In this document: positions 16,684 through 25,830 of the stretch, piece after piece
Numbering within the stretch: the stretch's first letter is position 1
How the letters are laid out: each line of letters starts with the position of its first letter
NCBI GenBank assembly: GCA_902765225.1
Contig: CACWYV010000001.1
Coordinates: 124,001-188,000 of the forward strand
DNA from: Candidatus Avelusimicrobium intestinale
GTDB lineage: Bacteria; Elusimicrobiota; Elusimicrobia; Elusimicrobiales; Elusimicrobiaceae
Reading direction: 5' to 3'
DNA length: 64,000 nucleotides
Program-made: the position numbers and the translations under genes
The notes under the pieces: generated by a model
The model's database searches: none
Told to the model about the DNA's origin: nothing
What the model saw: the letters and a program-made list of their open reading frames with translations, nothing else

Positions 16684-18502
16684 GGTTTTCTCCCCCTTGC
16701 AGTGCTTGTTTCCGCGCCCGTTTACGCGCGGCGGCTGCTTCCCGCAAAGTATCTGCGAAATAGGCCTCTAACATCATGCGGGCAATAGGACCGGCAGCAG
16801 AACTGCCCCCCTCTCCAAATTCTACAAATACGGCTACCGCAATGGAAGGAACCTCGCCCGGCCGCGCTGCAAAAGCCATAAACCAACCGTGATCTTCCCC
16901 ATGCGGGTTTTGGGCTGTGCCCGTCTTGCCATATACATCTAATCCATTAATCTTTACGCGGCGCGCCGTCCCGTTATCCACCGTATGTTTCAGAGCTTTA
17001 AAAAGCAAATCGTATGTTTCCGGTTTGAGTTCGGCCCGTTGTAAAATTTCCGGCTGGCCCACGGTCTGCGTTTTGCCGGTTTGGTTACTTACAATTTTTT
17101 CTACATAGTATGGCCGATACACATTGCCGCGGCTGGCTACCGCCGCCCCCAATTGCGCCAGTTTAATGGGTGTAACCAACAGTTCCCCCTGTCCGATAGA
17201 TAAATTCAACGTATCCCCAATAAACCAGTATGTTTTATTACGCGCCCGGCGGGTAGGACCGTACAAGTTGCCGGCTTTTTCGCCGGGCAAATCAATGCCG
17301 GTTTGGCGCCCGATCATAAACATACGCTGTACCCGTTCTATCGCAGCCGAACCGATTTGGGCCGCAATTGTGTAAAAATAAACGTCGCACGAATTACTCA
17401 TCCCGTCAAAAAAATCCACCGGGCCGTGTTTCCCCCAACACTTAAAAATACGCGGGCCGGAATCGTATTTGCCGGTACACGTTACCTTGCGGTTGACATC
17501 AATCATGCCACTTTCCAACGCAGCTGCCCCGGTAATAATTTTAAACGTAGAAGCCGGCGGATAGACCCCTTGGATGGCCAAATTGTACTCGTTGATTTTT
17601 TTGGAGGGATTTTCCTGTGCCTCATCACTGTACGGAACAAAGATATTCGGGTCAAAAGCCGGGGCACTGGCCAGGGCTAACACGGCCCCCGTACGCGGAT
17701 CCAAGGCCACTGCCGCGCCGCGGCCCGTTTTAGAATTTCTTAACCCTTCTTCCGCGGCCCGTTGGACAGCAAAATTCAGCGTTAAATATACATCGCTGCC
17801 GGCGGCCCATTTTTTATCTTCAATAATACTTTTTACACGGCCGCGGTAATCTACTTCCAAATATACCCCGCCGTCTTTGCCTTTTAATTCTTTTTCAAAC
17901 TTTTTTTCAATGCCGTTTTTCCCCAGTTTACTGGAAAGAAGATATCCTAACTTTACATCCCGCTTGCGCCAATCCCGCTCGTCCATACTCCCCAAATATC
18001 CCAGCAAATGGCTGGCAAAAATTCCGTAGGGATAATTACGTTTCGTTTCTTCCACCAAATATATCCCCGGATAATAAAACTGTAACTCCTGCAAAGCTAC
18101 GGTACTTTTGGTGGACAGATTATCCGCCAACAGTAAGGCCCGGCCCGTGGAAGCCCCCGTTTGCAATTTACTCAACAAAGTTTCTTCCGGCACGTGCAAA
18201 TGCGGAGCAAAATCACGCGCCAAGCGGGTCAAATAGGAAATATCCTTGGTACCTCCTAAATAATACAAACTAAACGAAGGCGCATTTGACGCCACCGCTA
18301 TCCCGTCCGCCGTAAACACACGCCCGCGCGGCGCATTTTGATAAATGACTTGCGTACGGTTACGTTCGGCCATTTCCAAGTAATCGTCGTGGCGGAGAAT
18401 TTGGATATCTATCAACCGCACGGCAATCACGCCACACGCTACTAACGCAAGCGTCAGCATGACTTTTAACCGGCTGTTTAATGATATTTTTCCCACCGCC
18501 AT
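16673..18502 (-). CDS. mrdA: Penicillin-binding protein 2 (transpeptidase)
   Basis: A 609-residue class B PBP anchored by one N-terminal membrane segment (about residues 13-33). The PBP dimer domain (RGRVFTADGIAVA) precedes the transpeptidase domain, which has the serine motif STFK (S318), SNSCD near 365, and KTGTAQ near 530. It crosslinks the peptidoglycan made by RodA during elongation. The C-terminal tail is lysine- and arginine-rich. It lies between mreD and rodA in an operon. Confidence 0.96.
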   Translation of the reverse strand: MAVGKISLNSRLKVMLTLALVACGVIAVRLIDIQILRHDDYLEMAERNRTQVIYQNAPRGRVFTADGIAVASNAPSFSLYYLGGTKDISYLTRLARDFAPHLHVPEETLLSKLQTGASTGRALLLADNLSTKSTVALQELQFYYPGIYLVEETKRNYPYGIFASHLLGYLGSMDERDWRKRDVKLGYLLSSKLGKNGIEKKFEKELKGKDGGVYLEVDYRGRVKSIIEDKKWAAGSDVYLTLNFAVQRAAEEGLRNSKTGRGAAVALDPRTGAVLALASAPAFDPNIFVPYSDEAQENPSKKINEYNLAIQGVYPPASTFKIITGAAALESGMIDVNRKVTCTGKYDSGPRIFKCWGKHGPVDFFDGMSNSCDVYFYTIAAQIGSAAIERVQRMFMIGRQTGIDLPGEKAGNLYGPTRRARNKTYWFIGDTLNLSIGQGELLVTPIKLAQLGAAVASRGNVYRPYYVEKIVSNQTGKTQTVGQPEILQRAELKPETYDLLFKALKHTVDNGTARRVKINGLDVYGKTGTAQNPHGEDHGWFMAFAARPGEVPSIAVAVFVEFGEGGSSAAGPIARMMLEAYFADTLREAAAARKRARKQALQGGENHDA

Positions 18503-18512
18503 ACTTTTTTAC

Positions 18513-19007
18513 CTAGTCGTATTCCTCTACCGGCGGAGCCCAACAACGCCCCACTATCCAAAACACAAACGGGGCCAATAACGCTCCCACAGCCGCGCTG
18601 CCCAGCAAACTCCACACTCCGGGCCACGGCACCGCAGAAACAAACCAATCTAAGAGTAACAAGTTCAGCAAACTGACTCCGCACGTTAACACAAAAATGC
18701 CAAACACTTGCGAAACCACACTGTCAAAATTAATCCGTTCCCGCGCCGCATACACTACCAAGGCCGCCGCAGTGAAAGAAAAGGCGTTGTTTCCAAATAA
18801 TTTGGCACCGAAAAAATCTAAAAATAAACCACACAAAAACGCCACCGGATAACCGATCTCTAACGAGGAAAAAGCACAAAAGGCCGCCGCAAATACCAAC
18901 ATAAAATTGACGTTCAGCCCCCAAAAAGAAAACAAGGTGGCAAACCCCCAATGGCATACCGTAGCAAATACAAAAAGTAAGATCAATTTAACGGTCTTCC
19001 ACATCAT
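18513..19007 (-). CDS. mreD: Rod shape-determining protein MreD
   Basis: A 164-residue protein with five or six membrane segments, small and hydrophobic as MreD usually is. The sequence itself is weakly conserved; the call rests on position between mreC and mrdA and on the WGLNVNFMLVFAAAF and LCGLFLDFFG stretches. It links MreC and MreB to the wall synthases in the inner membrane. The start is placed at the ATG at 19007, which overlaps the end of mreC by 20 bases. Confidence 0.88.
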   Translation of the reverse strand: MMWKTVKLILLFVFATVCHWGFATLFSFWGLNVNFMLVFAAAFCAFSSLEIGYPVAFLCGLFLDFFGAKLFGNNAFSFTAAALVVYAARERINFDSVVSQVFGIFVLTCGVSLLNLLLLDWFVSAVPWPGVWSLLGSAAVGALLAPFVFWIVGRCWAPPVEEYD

Positions 19008-19866
19008 GGGTCTTTTTCTCCTGTTGTAAAATAACAAATACTTCCTTGACCGCAGAAGAACGCACCTGCGGTTCCACTTCTACCGTCTGAGCCGTTTGAA
19101 AACTGCCGTCTCCCTGCACGGCACGCACCTTCCCCACTAAAATCCCCGCCGGGAAAATACTGCTGGTAGCCGAAGTAAATACTTTATCCCCTTTGGCAAT
19201 GGGAGTTAACAACGGCAAGTATTTTACCCGTACCGGTTGCACGCCACCGCCGACCAATAACCCTTCTTCTTGACCGTCGCCAAGCATTACCGCCGCTGAA
19301 AAATTTTCATCCCGCACCAAAAGCACCTTGGCTGTATTTTCGGTTACTTCTACCACCACACCCGCTAATCCTTCTTCGCCTTGCTCTAACGATAACACCG
19401 CACTACGCGGAGAAATTCCATCCACTGAACCTTTATCAATAATGACGGTATTCCATTGACTGGGTTCCCGGTACGCCACTTTGGCCCACGTACCGTGCCA
19501 CCGGTCAACCGGACGCAGTTGCAGGGCTTTCGTCAAGCGTTCATTTTCTTTAAACACCGTTTCCGCTTGTGCCGTAAGTAACCGGTCCATTTCAATTTGT
19601 TGCTTGAGTTGGCTGTTTTCGTGATGAGCATTGAGGAGTTCCTGTACCGTTTTGGAAACCCCTTGCACATATTTTACAGTTCCATGGGCCGTACGCACCT
19701 GTGGAATAAAAACATAGGAAAGCACCGTTTTTACCGACGAAACAAAACCCTCTAACGGTAAAATCATAAGCAAAAAAGCCAATAATAAAAACGCCGCCGG
19801 GAAAAGAACCCGCCGCCGGTTAGTCATGCTTGGTTGTTTTTTTGTAGTTTTTTGTTTAACAAACAT
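18988..19866 (-). CDS. mreC: Rod shape-determining protein MreC
   Basis: A 292-residue bitopic inner-membrane protein. One membrane segment lies near residues 24-42, followed by a coiled coil (about 70-110) and a beta-barrel periplasmic domain with KVAYREPSQWNTVIIDKGS, typical of MreC. MreC activates PBP2-RodA. It lies downstream of a terminator-like hairpin after mreB, so it may be less expressed than mreB or have its own promoter; I see no clear one. Confidence 0.94.
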   Translation of the reverse strand: MFVKQKTTKKQPSMTNRRRVLFPAAFLLLAFLLMILPLEGFVSSVKTVLSYVFIPQVRTAHGTVKYVQGVSKTVQELLNAHHENSQLKQQIEMDRLLTAQAETVFKENERLTKALQLRPVDRWHGTWAKVAYREPSQWNTVIIDKGSVDGISPRSAVLSLEQGEEGLAGVVVEVTENTAKVLLVRDENFSAAVMLGDGQEEGLLVGGGVQPVRVKYLPLLTPIAKGDKVFTSATSSIFPAGILVGKVRAVQGDGSFQTAQTVEVEPQVRSSAVKEVFVILQQEKKTHDVEDR

Positions 19867-19898
19867 AATACTTTAGGTGAACTTCTTTCTGCATTCGG

Positions 19899-19937
19899 CA
19901 AAAAGCGGACACGGCTTTTAAAATAGCCGCGTCCGCT
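19899..19937 (-). terminator. Terminator-like hairpin between mreB and mreC
   Basis: AGCGGAC..CGGCT pairs with AGCCG..GTCCGCT around one mismatch, and on the minus strand the stem runs into T5. It would end, or partly end, the long ribosomal-protein transcript after mreB. Confidence 0.7.
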
Positions 19938-19959
19938 AAATGATACGTTGGCAAGTGTG

Positions 19960-21000
19960 TTAGAAAGATTTGCCGCCGGAATGGAAAAGGCGGAATTTCT
20001 TTTCGTTGAGTTGCTCCAAAAACTTACCCGTTCCCAACGCCACACAACTAAGCGGATCGGCCGCACGGTGCACCGGGATGTCGGTTTCCTTGCGGATCAG
20101 TTCCGTGATGCCGCGCAGCAAACTGCCGCCACCGGCCACCACTAAGCCCCGGTCCACCAGGTCAGCCGCCAACTCCGGCGGAGTTTCTTCCAAGGTGCTC
20201 TTAATAACGTCCAGGATGAGCCGCACCGGTTCCATCAGAGCCTGGCGGATTTCTTCCGACGTTACCGTCAAGGTGCGCGGCAAACCTTGCGTCTGATCAC
20301 GCCCTTTGACTTCCATGGATTTTTCTTCTTTGAGCGGATACACCGAGCCCAAATTGATTTTTACTTCTTCCGCGGTCGTTTCACCAACGATTAAATTGTA
20401 TTTCTTGCGGAAATACTGCACAATGCACTCAGTTAATTCGTCTCCGGCCACATCAATGGACTTCGCTACTACCATCCCGCCGAGAGAAATAACCGCCACT
20501 TCCGTTGTTCCGCCGCCGATATCTACAATCATACTGGCATGCGGTTCGGCAATGGGCAAATCGGCCCCCATGGCAGAGGCCATAGGTTCTTCTATCAAGT
20601 ACACTTCCCGGGCACCGGCTTGGCGGGCGGCATCGTCCACGGCACGGCGCTCCACGCCCGTAATGTCCGACGGAATACCAATCACAATACGGGGCCGCGA
20701 TAAACTGCTGCGGCTATGCACTTTGCGAATGAAATAACGGATCATTTCTTGGGTCACTTCAAAGTCCGCAATGACACCGTTTTTCATCGGACGTACGGCA
20801 ATAATATTGGCAGGAGTACGGCCCAACATTTGTTTAGCCTTGGCTCCTACGGCTTTTACTTCGCCGGTTTCCCGTTCCACCGCGACTACAGACGGCTCCC
20901 GCAGCACAATGCCTTTGTCTTTGACGTAAATCAAACAGTTGGCTGTACCGAGGTCCATCCCCAAGTCCGATGAAAAAAGCCCTCCCAGATAGTCAAACAT
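19960..21000 (-). CDS. mreB: Actin-like cell-shape protein MreB
   Basis: A 346-residue cytoskeletal ATPase. The phosphate-1 motif [11 protein letters not shown] near residue 17 and [18 protein letters not shown] (phosphate-2) are clear. It forms membrane-bound filaments that guide the elongasome. The ATG has an AAGAGGG Shine-Dalgarno. It starts 10 bases after the rplQ stop, so it is probably transcribed with the alpha ribosomal operon. Confidence 0.97.
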   Translation of the reverse strand: MFDYLGGLFSSDLGMDLGTANCLIYVKDKGIVLREPSVVAVERETGEVKAVGAKAKQMLGRTPANIIAVRPMKNGVIADFEVTQEMIRYFIRKVHSRSSLSRPRIVIGIPSDITGVERRAVDDAARQAGAREVYLIEEPMASAMGADLPIAEPHASMIVDIGGGTTEVAVISLGGMVVAKSIDVAGDELTECIVQYFRKKYNLIVGETTAEEVKINLGSVYPLKEEKSMEVKGRDQTQGLPRTLTVTSEEIRQALMEPVRLILDVIKSTLEETPPELAADLVDRGLVVAGGGSLLRGITELIRKETDIPVHRAADPLSCVALGTGKFLEQLNEKKFRLFHSGGKSF

Positions 21001-21010
21001 GCGTGCCCTC

Positions 21011-21355
21011 TTAATCTACTAATTTTACAATCGCTACTTCAGCGTTATCCCCTTGGCGCAAACCCGCACGATAAATGCGGCAGAAACCGCCGGGACGGTT
21101 GGCGTAACGAACCGCCAATACTTCAAATAATTTTTTGCAAGCAGCCGCATCTTTCAATGTGTCTTTGGCCGCACGGGCGTCATTGGCTTTGGCCAACGTA
21201 ATCAGCCCTTCTACCACGCGGCGTACTTCTTTGGCTTTTTGCAGCGTCGTCTTGACTTCTTCGTGCAAGATAATGCTGGTGGCCATATTGTTGAGCATCG
21301 CTTTGCGGTGAGATGCAGTCTTGCCTAATTTCCGGTATCCGGTATTCTTAATCAT
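21011..21355 (-). CDS. rplQ: Large ribosomal subunit protein L17
   Basis: A 114-residue L17, recognisable from [20 protein letters not shown] near the N-terminus and the [20 protein letters not shown] tail. It binds 23S rRNA near the exit tunnel. It directly follows rpoA, as in most bacteria, and closes the alpha operon before mreB. Confidence 0.97.
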   Translation of the reverse strand: MIKNTGYRKLGKTASHRKAMLNNMATSIILHEEVKTTLQKAKEVRRVVEGLITLAKANDARAAKDTLKDAAACKKLFEVLAVRYANRPGGFCRIYRAGLRQGDNAEVAIVKLVD

Positions 21356-21369
21356 ACAAAATTTACTCC

Positions 21370-22365
21370 TTACAGTTTCATGCCCAGCGTGAGGTTCATC
21401 TCGGCCAGTCTTTCTTTAATTTCGTCCATGGATTTGGCCCCGAAATTTTTGATCATTTTCAAATCATCTTCGGTCATTTTGACCAAATCACGCACGGTAT
21501 GAATGTTTTCCGACTTCAAACAATTGATGGAGCGGGAAGACAATTCAATAAATTCTACAGACTGGTTGAGCATTTCCTCTTGCTTGGAAGCGGCAGTATT
21601 TAGATTGGCCGCCGTGTTCGTTACCGGGGGTTCGGCCGCTTCCGTACCGGAAGTAGCCACACAACCCTCTTCGCCTTCAATGGTGAAGATGTGCAAAGAC
21701 CCCGACAACAGCACAGCCGCACGGTGTAATGCCCGGGCCGGCTCTAACGTGCCGTCGGTGGTAATTTCCAAAATTAAGCGGTCGTAGTCGGTCTTTTGTC
21801 CGACGCGGGCCGGTTCTACGTCGTAATGCACTTTAACAATCGGCGAATACAACGCGTCCACCGGGATAAATCCGGCCGGCCGTTGGGCTTTGGCCAAATC
21901 TTCCGCCGGAACGTACCCTTTACCACGGGTAATTTCAATTTCCATATCCAACGTTCCGCCTACTTCCAACGTAGCCAGCACCAAATCTTTGTTGACAATT
22001 TCAACTCCGTCAACTTCTTCAATGTCGGCTGCGGTTACCACACCGGGTTTGGAAGCATGTAATTGCAAATATTCACGGGTTTTGCCTTCCATTTTCACAC
22101 GCAAGTGTTTGAAGTTCAGCAAGATATTAATGACGTCTTCGCGCACGTTGGGGACAGCACTAAATTCATGCACAGCCCCCGCAATGCGTACGGCACTGAC
22201 GGCGGCCCCTTCCATACCGGAGAGCAAAATCCGGCGCAGGGAATTCCCTACCGTGTGTCCGTAACCGCTTTCGTACGGTTCGGCAATAAATTTGCCGTAA
22301 AAATCAGACGCAGTTTTTTCTTCCAACTGAATTTTTTGAGGAAGGACCAATTCATTAAAAGCCAT
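21370..22365 (-). CDS. rpoA: DNA-directed RNA polymerase subunit alpha
   Basis: A 331-residue subunit. The N-terminal domain (about 1-225) has YGHTVGNSLRRILLSGMEGAAV, which dimerises and nucleates polymerase assembly. The C-terminal domain (about 265-325) has SINCLKSENIHTVRDLV and the helix-hairpin-helix that touches DNA and activators. The linker between them is Ala/Thr/Glu-rich. Normal length. It lies between rpsD and rplQ. Confidence 0.98.
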   Translation of the reverse strand: MAFNELVLPQKIQLEEKTASDFYGKFIAEPYESGYGHTVGNSLRRILLSGMEGAAVSAVRIAGAVHEFSAVPNVREDVINILLNFKHLRVKMEGKTREYLQLHASKPGVVTAADIEEVDGVEIVNKDLVLATLEVGGTLDMEIEITRGKGYVPAEDLAKAQRPAGFIPVDALYSPIVKVHYDVEPARVGQKTDYDRLILEITTDGTLEPARALHRAAVLLSGSLHIFTIEGEEGCVATSGTEAAEPPVTNTAANLNTAASKQEEMLNQSVEFIELSSRSINCLKSENIHTVRDLVKMTEDDLKMIKNFGAKSMDEIKERLAEMNLTLGMKL

Positions 22366-22382
22366 TATAAGCCTCCAACCTA

Positions 22383-23012
22383 TTATTTAGAATAGTATTC
22401 TACAATCAGCTGCTCATTGACAGGGTAGGACATTTCCGCTCTGTCGGGCCATCTTAACAATTTGCCGGTCATCTTTTCGCTATCGTATTCCAAGAAACTC
22501 GGGCGTTGATTGCGTTTTTCGGCTTCTGTAAGCCCTTGCTTGACCATTACGTTCTCCGCCAAAGATTTATCTAAGGCAACTTTGTCGCCGATACGCAATT
22601 GGTAAGAAGGAACGTTGACGGCTTTCCCGTTCACCGTTACATAACCATGCAAAACGATTTGGCGCGCCGCTTTGAGTGAAACGGCAAACCCTAACCGGCG
22701 GACGATATTGTCCAAGCGGGTTTCCAATTTCTTGAGGAAATTTTCACCGGTTTGTCCTTCGGCTTTGGCAGCGGCACCGAACAAATTGCGGAACGGAATT
22801 TCCGACATGCCGGACTGCCATTTGGCTTTCTGTTTTTCTTGCAAGCGGATACCGTATTCCGAAACTTTGGCTTTGCGCACTTTACCGCCCCGTTTGGTAG
22901 CGGCGGCCAACTTGTCCATGACACAGTTGGTATAGCATTTTGTTCCTTTCAAGAACAATTTGCAATCTAATTTTCTGCATTTTTTGCAGGCGGGTCCTGT
23001 ATATCTAGACAT
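22383..23012 (-). CDS. rpsD: Small ribosomal subunit protein S4
   Basis: A 209-residue S4. It has an N-terminal zinc-binding pattern (CKKCRKLDCKLFLKGTKCY) and the S4 RNA-binding domain with ETRLDNIVRRLGF. S4 starts 30S assembly and in E. coli represses its own operon. Here rpsM-rpsK-rpsD-rpoA-rplQ are in the standard order. Confidence 0.98.
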   Translation of the reverse strand: MSRYTGPACKKCRKLDCKLFLKGTKCYTNCVMDKLAAATKRGGKVRKAKVSEYGIRLQEKQKAKWQSGMSEIPFRNLFGAAAKAEGQTGENFLKKLETRLDNIVRRLGFAVSLKAARQIVLHGYVTVNGKAVNVPSYQLRIGDKVALDKSLAENVMVKQGLTEAEKRNQRPSFLEYDSEKMTGKLLRWPDRAEMSYPVNEQLIVEYYSK

Positions 23013-23017
23013 AAAAA

Positions 23018-23440
23018 TTATACTCTCCTGGCTTTAGGCGGTCTGCATCCGTTATGCGGGATGGGGGTAATGTCTTTAATGGAAGACACGGTAAGTCCGG
23101 CTTGTTGGACGGCACGAACGGCCGTTTCACGGCCTTGGCCCGGTCCGCAAACCTTGACGGCTACTTCACGCATACCCAAAGCATACGCTTTTTCAGCGGC
23201 TTTGTTGCTGGTGATTTGCGCCGCAAACGGGGTAGACTTCTTGGTACCTTTGAAGCCGTGAGAACCGGCGGTAGACCAAGCAATGGTGTTGCCTTTATCA
23301 TCAGACACGGTGACAATGGTGTTGTTGAACGAACAATAGATGTGTACAACACCAAACACCGGGGCTTTTGCATTTTTCTTTTTTGCTTTCGCCGCGGGCG
23401 CTTGAGCCGGCGCGGACGTTGTTTCTTTTTCTTCTGCCAT
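23018..23440 (-). CDS. rpsK: Small ribosomal subunit protein S11
   Basis: A 140-residue S11 with [20 protein letters not shown] and [12 protein letters not shown], located in the 30S platform. The first 28 residues form an extra Ala/Glu/Lys-rich extension ([13 protein letters not shown], then AKAKKK) not present in E. coli S11; similar tails occur on other proteins of this cluster. Confidence 0.97.
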   Translation of the reverse strand: MAEEKETTSAPAQAPAAKAKKKNAKAPVFGVVHIYCSFNNTIVTVSDDKGNTIAWSTAGSHGFKGTKKSTPFAAQITSNKAAEKAYALGMREVAVKVCGPGQGRETAVRAVQQAGLTVSSIKDITPIPHNGCRPPKARRV

Positions 23441-23459
23441 AATAAATTCCTTCTAAAGA

Positions 23460-23834
23460 TTATTTAGTTTTGGAACCCACGGTTTTTCTTCTGCCGCGGC
23501 GGGTCCGGCTATTGGTTTTGGTGCGCTGGCCGCGTACGGGCAAATTGCGGCGGTGGCGCTGCCCCCGGTAGGAGCCGATTTCAATCGTGCGGTGAATATT
23601 CTGCGCGACTTCCCGGCGTAATTCCCCTTCCACTTTGTATTCTTTCTGCAAAATGGTGTTGAGCAAACCGGCTTGTTGTTCGGTCAAATCTTTCACACGT
23701 GTGGCGGGATCAATTTGGCCCTCTAATTTAGCAAGCACTTCTTTGGCGTTTTTCTTGCCGATACCATAGATGTATTCCAACGCAACATCTATTCTTTTGT
23801 TTTTCGGTAAATCAATACCTGCGACTCTAGCCAT
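23460..23834 (-). CDS. rpsM: Small ribosomal subunit protein S13
   Basis: A 124-residue S13 ([20 protein letters not shown] at the start and the basic [18 protein letters not shown] tail). It sits in the 30S head and contacts the 50S subunit and P-site tRNA. It follows rpmJ by 22 bases. Confidence 0.98.
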   Translation of the reverse strand: MARVAGIDLPKNKRIDVALEYIYGIGKKNAKEVLAKLEGQIDPATRVKDLTEQQAGLLNTILQKEYKVEGELRREVAQNIHRTIEIGSYRGQRHRRNLPVRGQRTKTNSRTRRGRRKTVGSKTK

Positions 23835-23856
23835 ATTCCTTTAGAACTCCTATAAA

Positions 23857-23970
23857 TTAACCTTGGCGTTGTTTGTGTTTTGCGACTTCACACACTACAC
23901 GGACGACGCCGTTGCGTTTAATAATTTTGCATTTTTGACATATCTTCTTTACACTGGCTCTGACTTTCAT
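23857..23970 (-). CDS. rpmJ: Large ribosomal subunit protein L36
   Basis: A 37-residue protein, [20 protein letters not shown] and on to KHKQRQG. The three cysteines and one histidine (C11, C14, C27, H32) make it the zinc-binding form. Its ATG follows the infA stop with no gap (TAA then ATG), so the pair is coupled. The position between infA and rpsM is standard. Confidence 0.97.
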   Translation of the reverse strand: MKVRASVKKICQKCKIIKRNGVVRVVCEVAKHKQRQG

Positions 23971-24183
23971 TTATTTCTCCCTATAAGTTATTCTGCCACG
24001 TGTCAAATCATACGGAGATAACTCCAATCTGACATTGTCGCCGGGAAGAATTCTTATATGATGAACTCTCATCTTGCCGGATATGTGTCCTAAAATTGTC
24101 CGTCCGCCTGCAATCTCTATTTTAAACATCGCGTTGGGCAACGCTTCTAGGACTTTACCCTCAACTTCTATTTTGTCACTCAT
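23971..24183 (-). CDS. infA: Translation initiation factor IF-1
   Basis: A 70-residue OB-fold protein ([20 protein letters not shown], then [17 protein letters not shown]). It binds the 30S A site during initiation. It lies between map and rpmJ as in many spc operons. The length is typical. Confidence 0.98.
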   Translation of the reverse strand: MSDKIEVEGKVLEALPNAMFKIEIAGGRTILGHISGKMRVHHIRILPGDNVRLELSPYDLTRGRITYREK

Positions 24184-24258
24184 ACAACTCCGAGTTCGGT
24201 TTAAATCACCAGAACAAACACCCGGCCGCGTTTTATCCGTCTAAACGCACCGAAAGTG

Positions 24259-25011
24259 TTATTCAAAAGCAGTAAGGATTTCACTGCCGTTAGCGGTAAC
24301 GGCTACCGTGTGTTCAAAGTGGGCCGCATAACTGCCGTCCAACGTTACCACCGTCCAACCGTCATCCAACTCCCTGACTTTATAACTACCCGCAGTCAAC
24401 ATGGGCTCTATGGCCAACGTCATCCCTACCTCCAACACCGGCCCTGTACCGGGAGTGCCGAAATTTGGGATGCTCGGTTCCTCGTGCATATTGCGGCCGA
24501 TTCCATGCCCGCAATAATCACGTACGACGCCCATATTATGTTGCATAGCAAAAGTTTCCACCGCGTGCTGCGCATCTCCCAGACGGCGGCCGGGTTTGAT
24601 TTGCCCGATGGCTTTGTATAACGATTTCTTCGTTACGTCCATCAATTTTTGGGCTTCCTCAGAAACTTTTCCTACACCGAGGGTGATTGCGGCATCCGAA
24701 CAGAAACCGTCAAGGCGGGCTCCTGTATCGATACTGATAATATCACCACTCTTTAATATTCTATCTTTTTTTGGGATTCCGTGCACGACTTCTTCATTCA
24801 CAGACGCACAAATACTTCCCGGAAACCCATAATAGCCCAGAAAAAGCGGTTTCGCCCCAAAGGAACGGATCGTCTTTTCTGCGGCTTGATCTAGTTCCAG
24901 CGTGGAAATGCCCGGCTTAACAAGTTCGGTCATTTTCTTGAGCACGGCCGCCGTTACTTTACCGGCAGCCCGCATACGCTGTAATTCTTGTTCGTTTTTT
25001 ACTTCAATCAT
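24259..25011 (-). CDS. map: Methionine aminopeptidase, type I
   Basis: A 250-residue dimetal enzyme that removes the initiator methionine. Metal ligands are visible in SIDTGARLDGFCSDAAITLG, GHGIGRNMHEEPSIPNF and the AIEPML region near the C-terminus. Normal length for type Ia. It starts two bases before the adk stop, in the adk-map-infA order. Confidence 0.97.
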   Translation of the reverse strand: MIEVKNEQELQRMRAAGKVTAAVLKKMTELVKPGISTLELDQAAEKTIRSFGAKPLFLGYYGFPGSICASVNEEVVHGIPKKDRILKSGDIISIDTGARLDGFCSDAAITLGVGKVSEEAQKLMDVTKKSLYKAIGQIKPGRRLGDAQHAVETFAMQHNMGVVRDYCGHGIGRNMHEEPSIPNFGTPGTGPVLEVGMTLAIEPMLTAGSYKVRELDDGWTVVTLDGSYAAHFEHTVAVTANGSEILTAFE

Positions 25012-25013
25012 AC

Positions 25014-25646
25014 CTACTTCTGGAGGATCTTTGCGATATCCTCAAAAACTTTTTCCGGCGTTTGATTGCCGTTGATCTCCGTATATTTACCACCGCCTTG
25101 GTAGTAATCTTTCACCGGCAATGTACTCTGCCGATATACGGACAAGCGGTGTTTTGCACGCTGCGGGGTATCATCCGGCCGCGTGTACAATTCCCCGCCG
25201 CAAGACGGGCAAGAAACAACCGGTTTTTCTGCGTCTACACGCAAAATAGCCCCGCATTTTTTGCACTGCTTGCGCGAACAAATTCGGTTGACTACTTCCT
25301 CTTCCGGCAAATCAATCATGAGCACGTGCGTAATGGAACGGTGCAAACGCGCCAACATCTCATCCAACGCTTGTGCTTGTCCGACCGTGCGCGGAAAACC
25401 GTCAAAAATAATACCTTTGTCGGTAGAACGGACAATCCCTTCTAACATGGAAATCATCAATTCATCAGGCACCAAATTACCCTGATTGACAATTTCTCCC
25501 AGTTTTTTGCCCAATTCCGACCCGGATGCAATCTCCGCCCGCAACACATCTCCCGTTGAAATATGATACAACGGAAACGCTTGCTGTAATTTGGCCGATT
25601 GCGTACCTTTACCGGCTCCCGGACAACCCATTAACACAATGTTCAT
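25014..25646 (-). CDS. adk: Adenylate kinase
   Basis: A 210-residue enzyme that interconverts ATP + AMP and 2 ADP. The P-loop MGCPGAGKGTQSA is at the N-terminus, FDGFPRTVGQAQAL holds the AMP-binding part, and the lid carries four cysteines (CSRKQCKKCG and CPSCGG), the zinc-binding lid type. It follows secY with about 180 bases between them that hold a large hairpin. Confidence 0.97.
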   Translation of the reverse strand: MNIVLMGCPGAGKGTQSAKLQQAFPLYHISTGDVLRAEIASGSELGKKLGEIVNQGNLVPDELMISMLEGIVRSTDKGIIFDGFPRTVGQAQALDEMLARLHRSITHVLMIDLPEEEVVNRICSRKQCKKCGAILRVDAEKPVVSCPSCGGELYTRPDDTPQRAKHRLSVYRQSTLPVKDYYQGGGKYTEINGNQTPEKVFEDIAKILQK

Positions 25647-25731
25647 AAAATGACTCTTCTAACTTTAATTGCAGAATAATCTTTTCTGCAACAACCGAAA
25701 TAATTTGTGGAATTTTGCATCCACGCTTTTT

Positions 25732-25823
25732 GTGAGATTTTGTGGAGATTGCTATGCGTATAGCGGCGAAACTTACTTCGTTAAGCGAGCCGCGTAACAA
25801 CAACGCAATCTCCCAAAATCACG
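25732..25823 (-). repeat. Large imperfect inverted repeat between secY and adk
   Basis: The arms GTGAGATTTTGTGGAGATTGC and GCAATCTCCCAAAATCAC pair over about 18 bases with small bulges; an inner GCGGC/GCCGC stem adds to it. The GAGATTGC...GCAATCTC ends and the CTTCG/GCCGC-like core resemble palindromic intergenic repeats (REP-like) of other genomes. It could also be an mRNA processing or regulatory hairpin in the spc transcript. Confidence 0.6.
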
Positions 25824-25830
25824 CAAAAAT

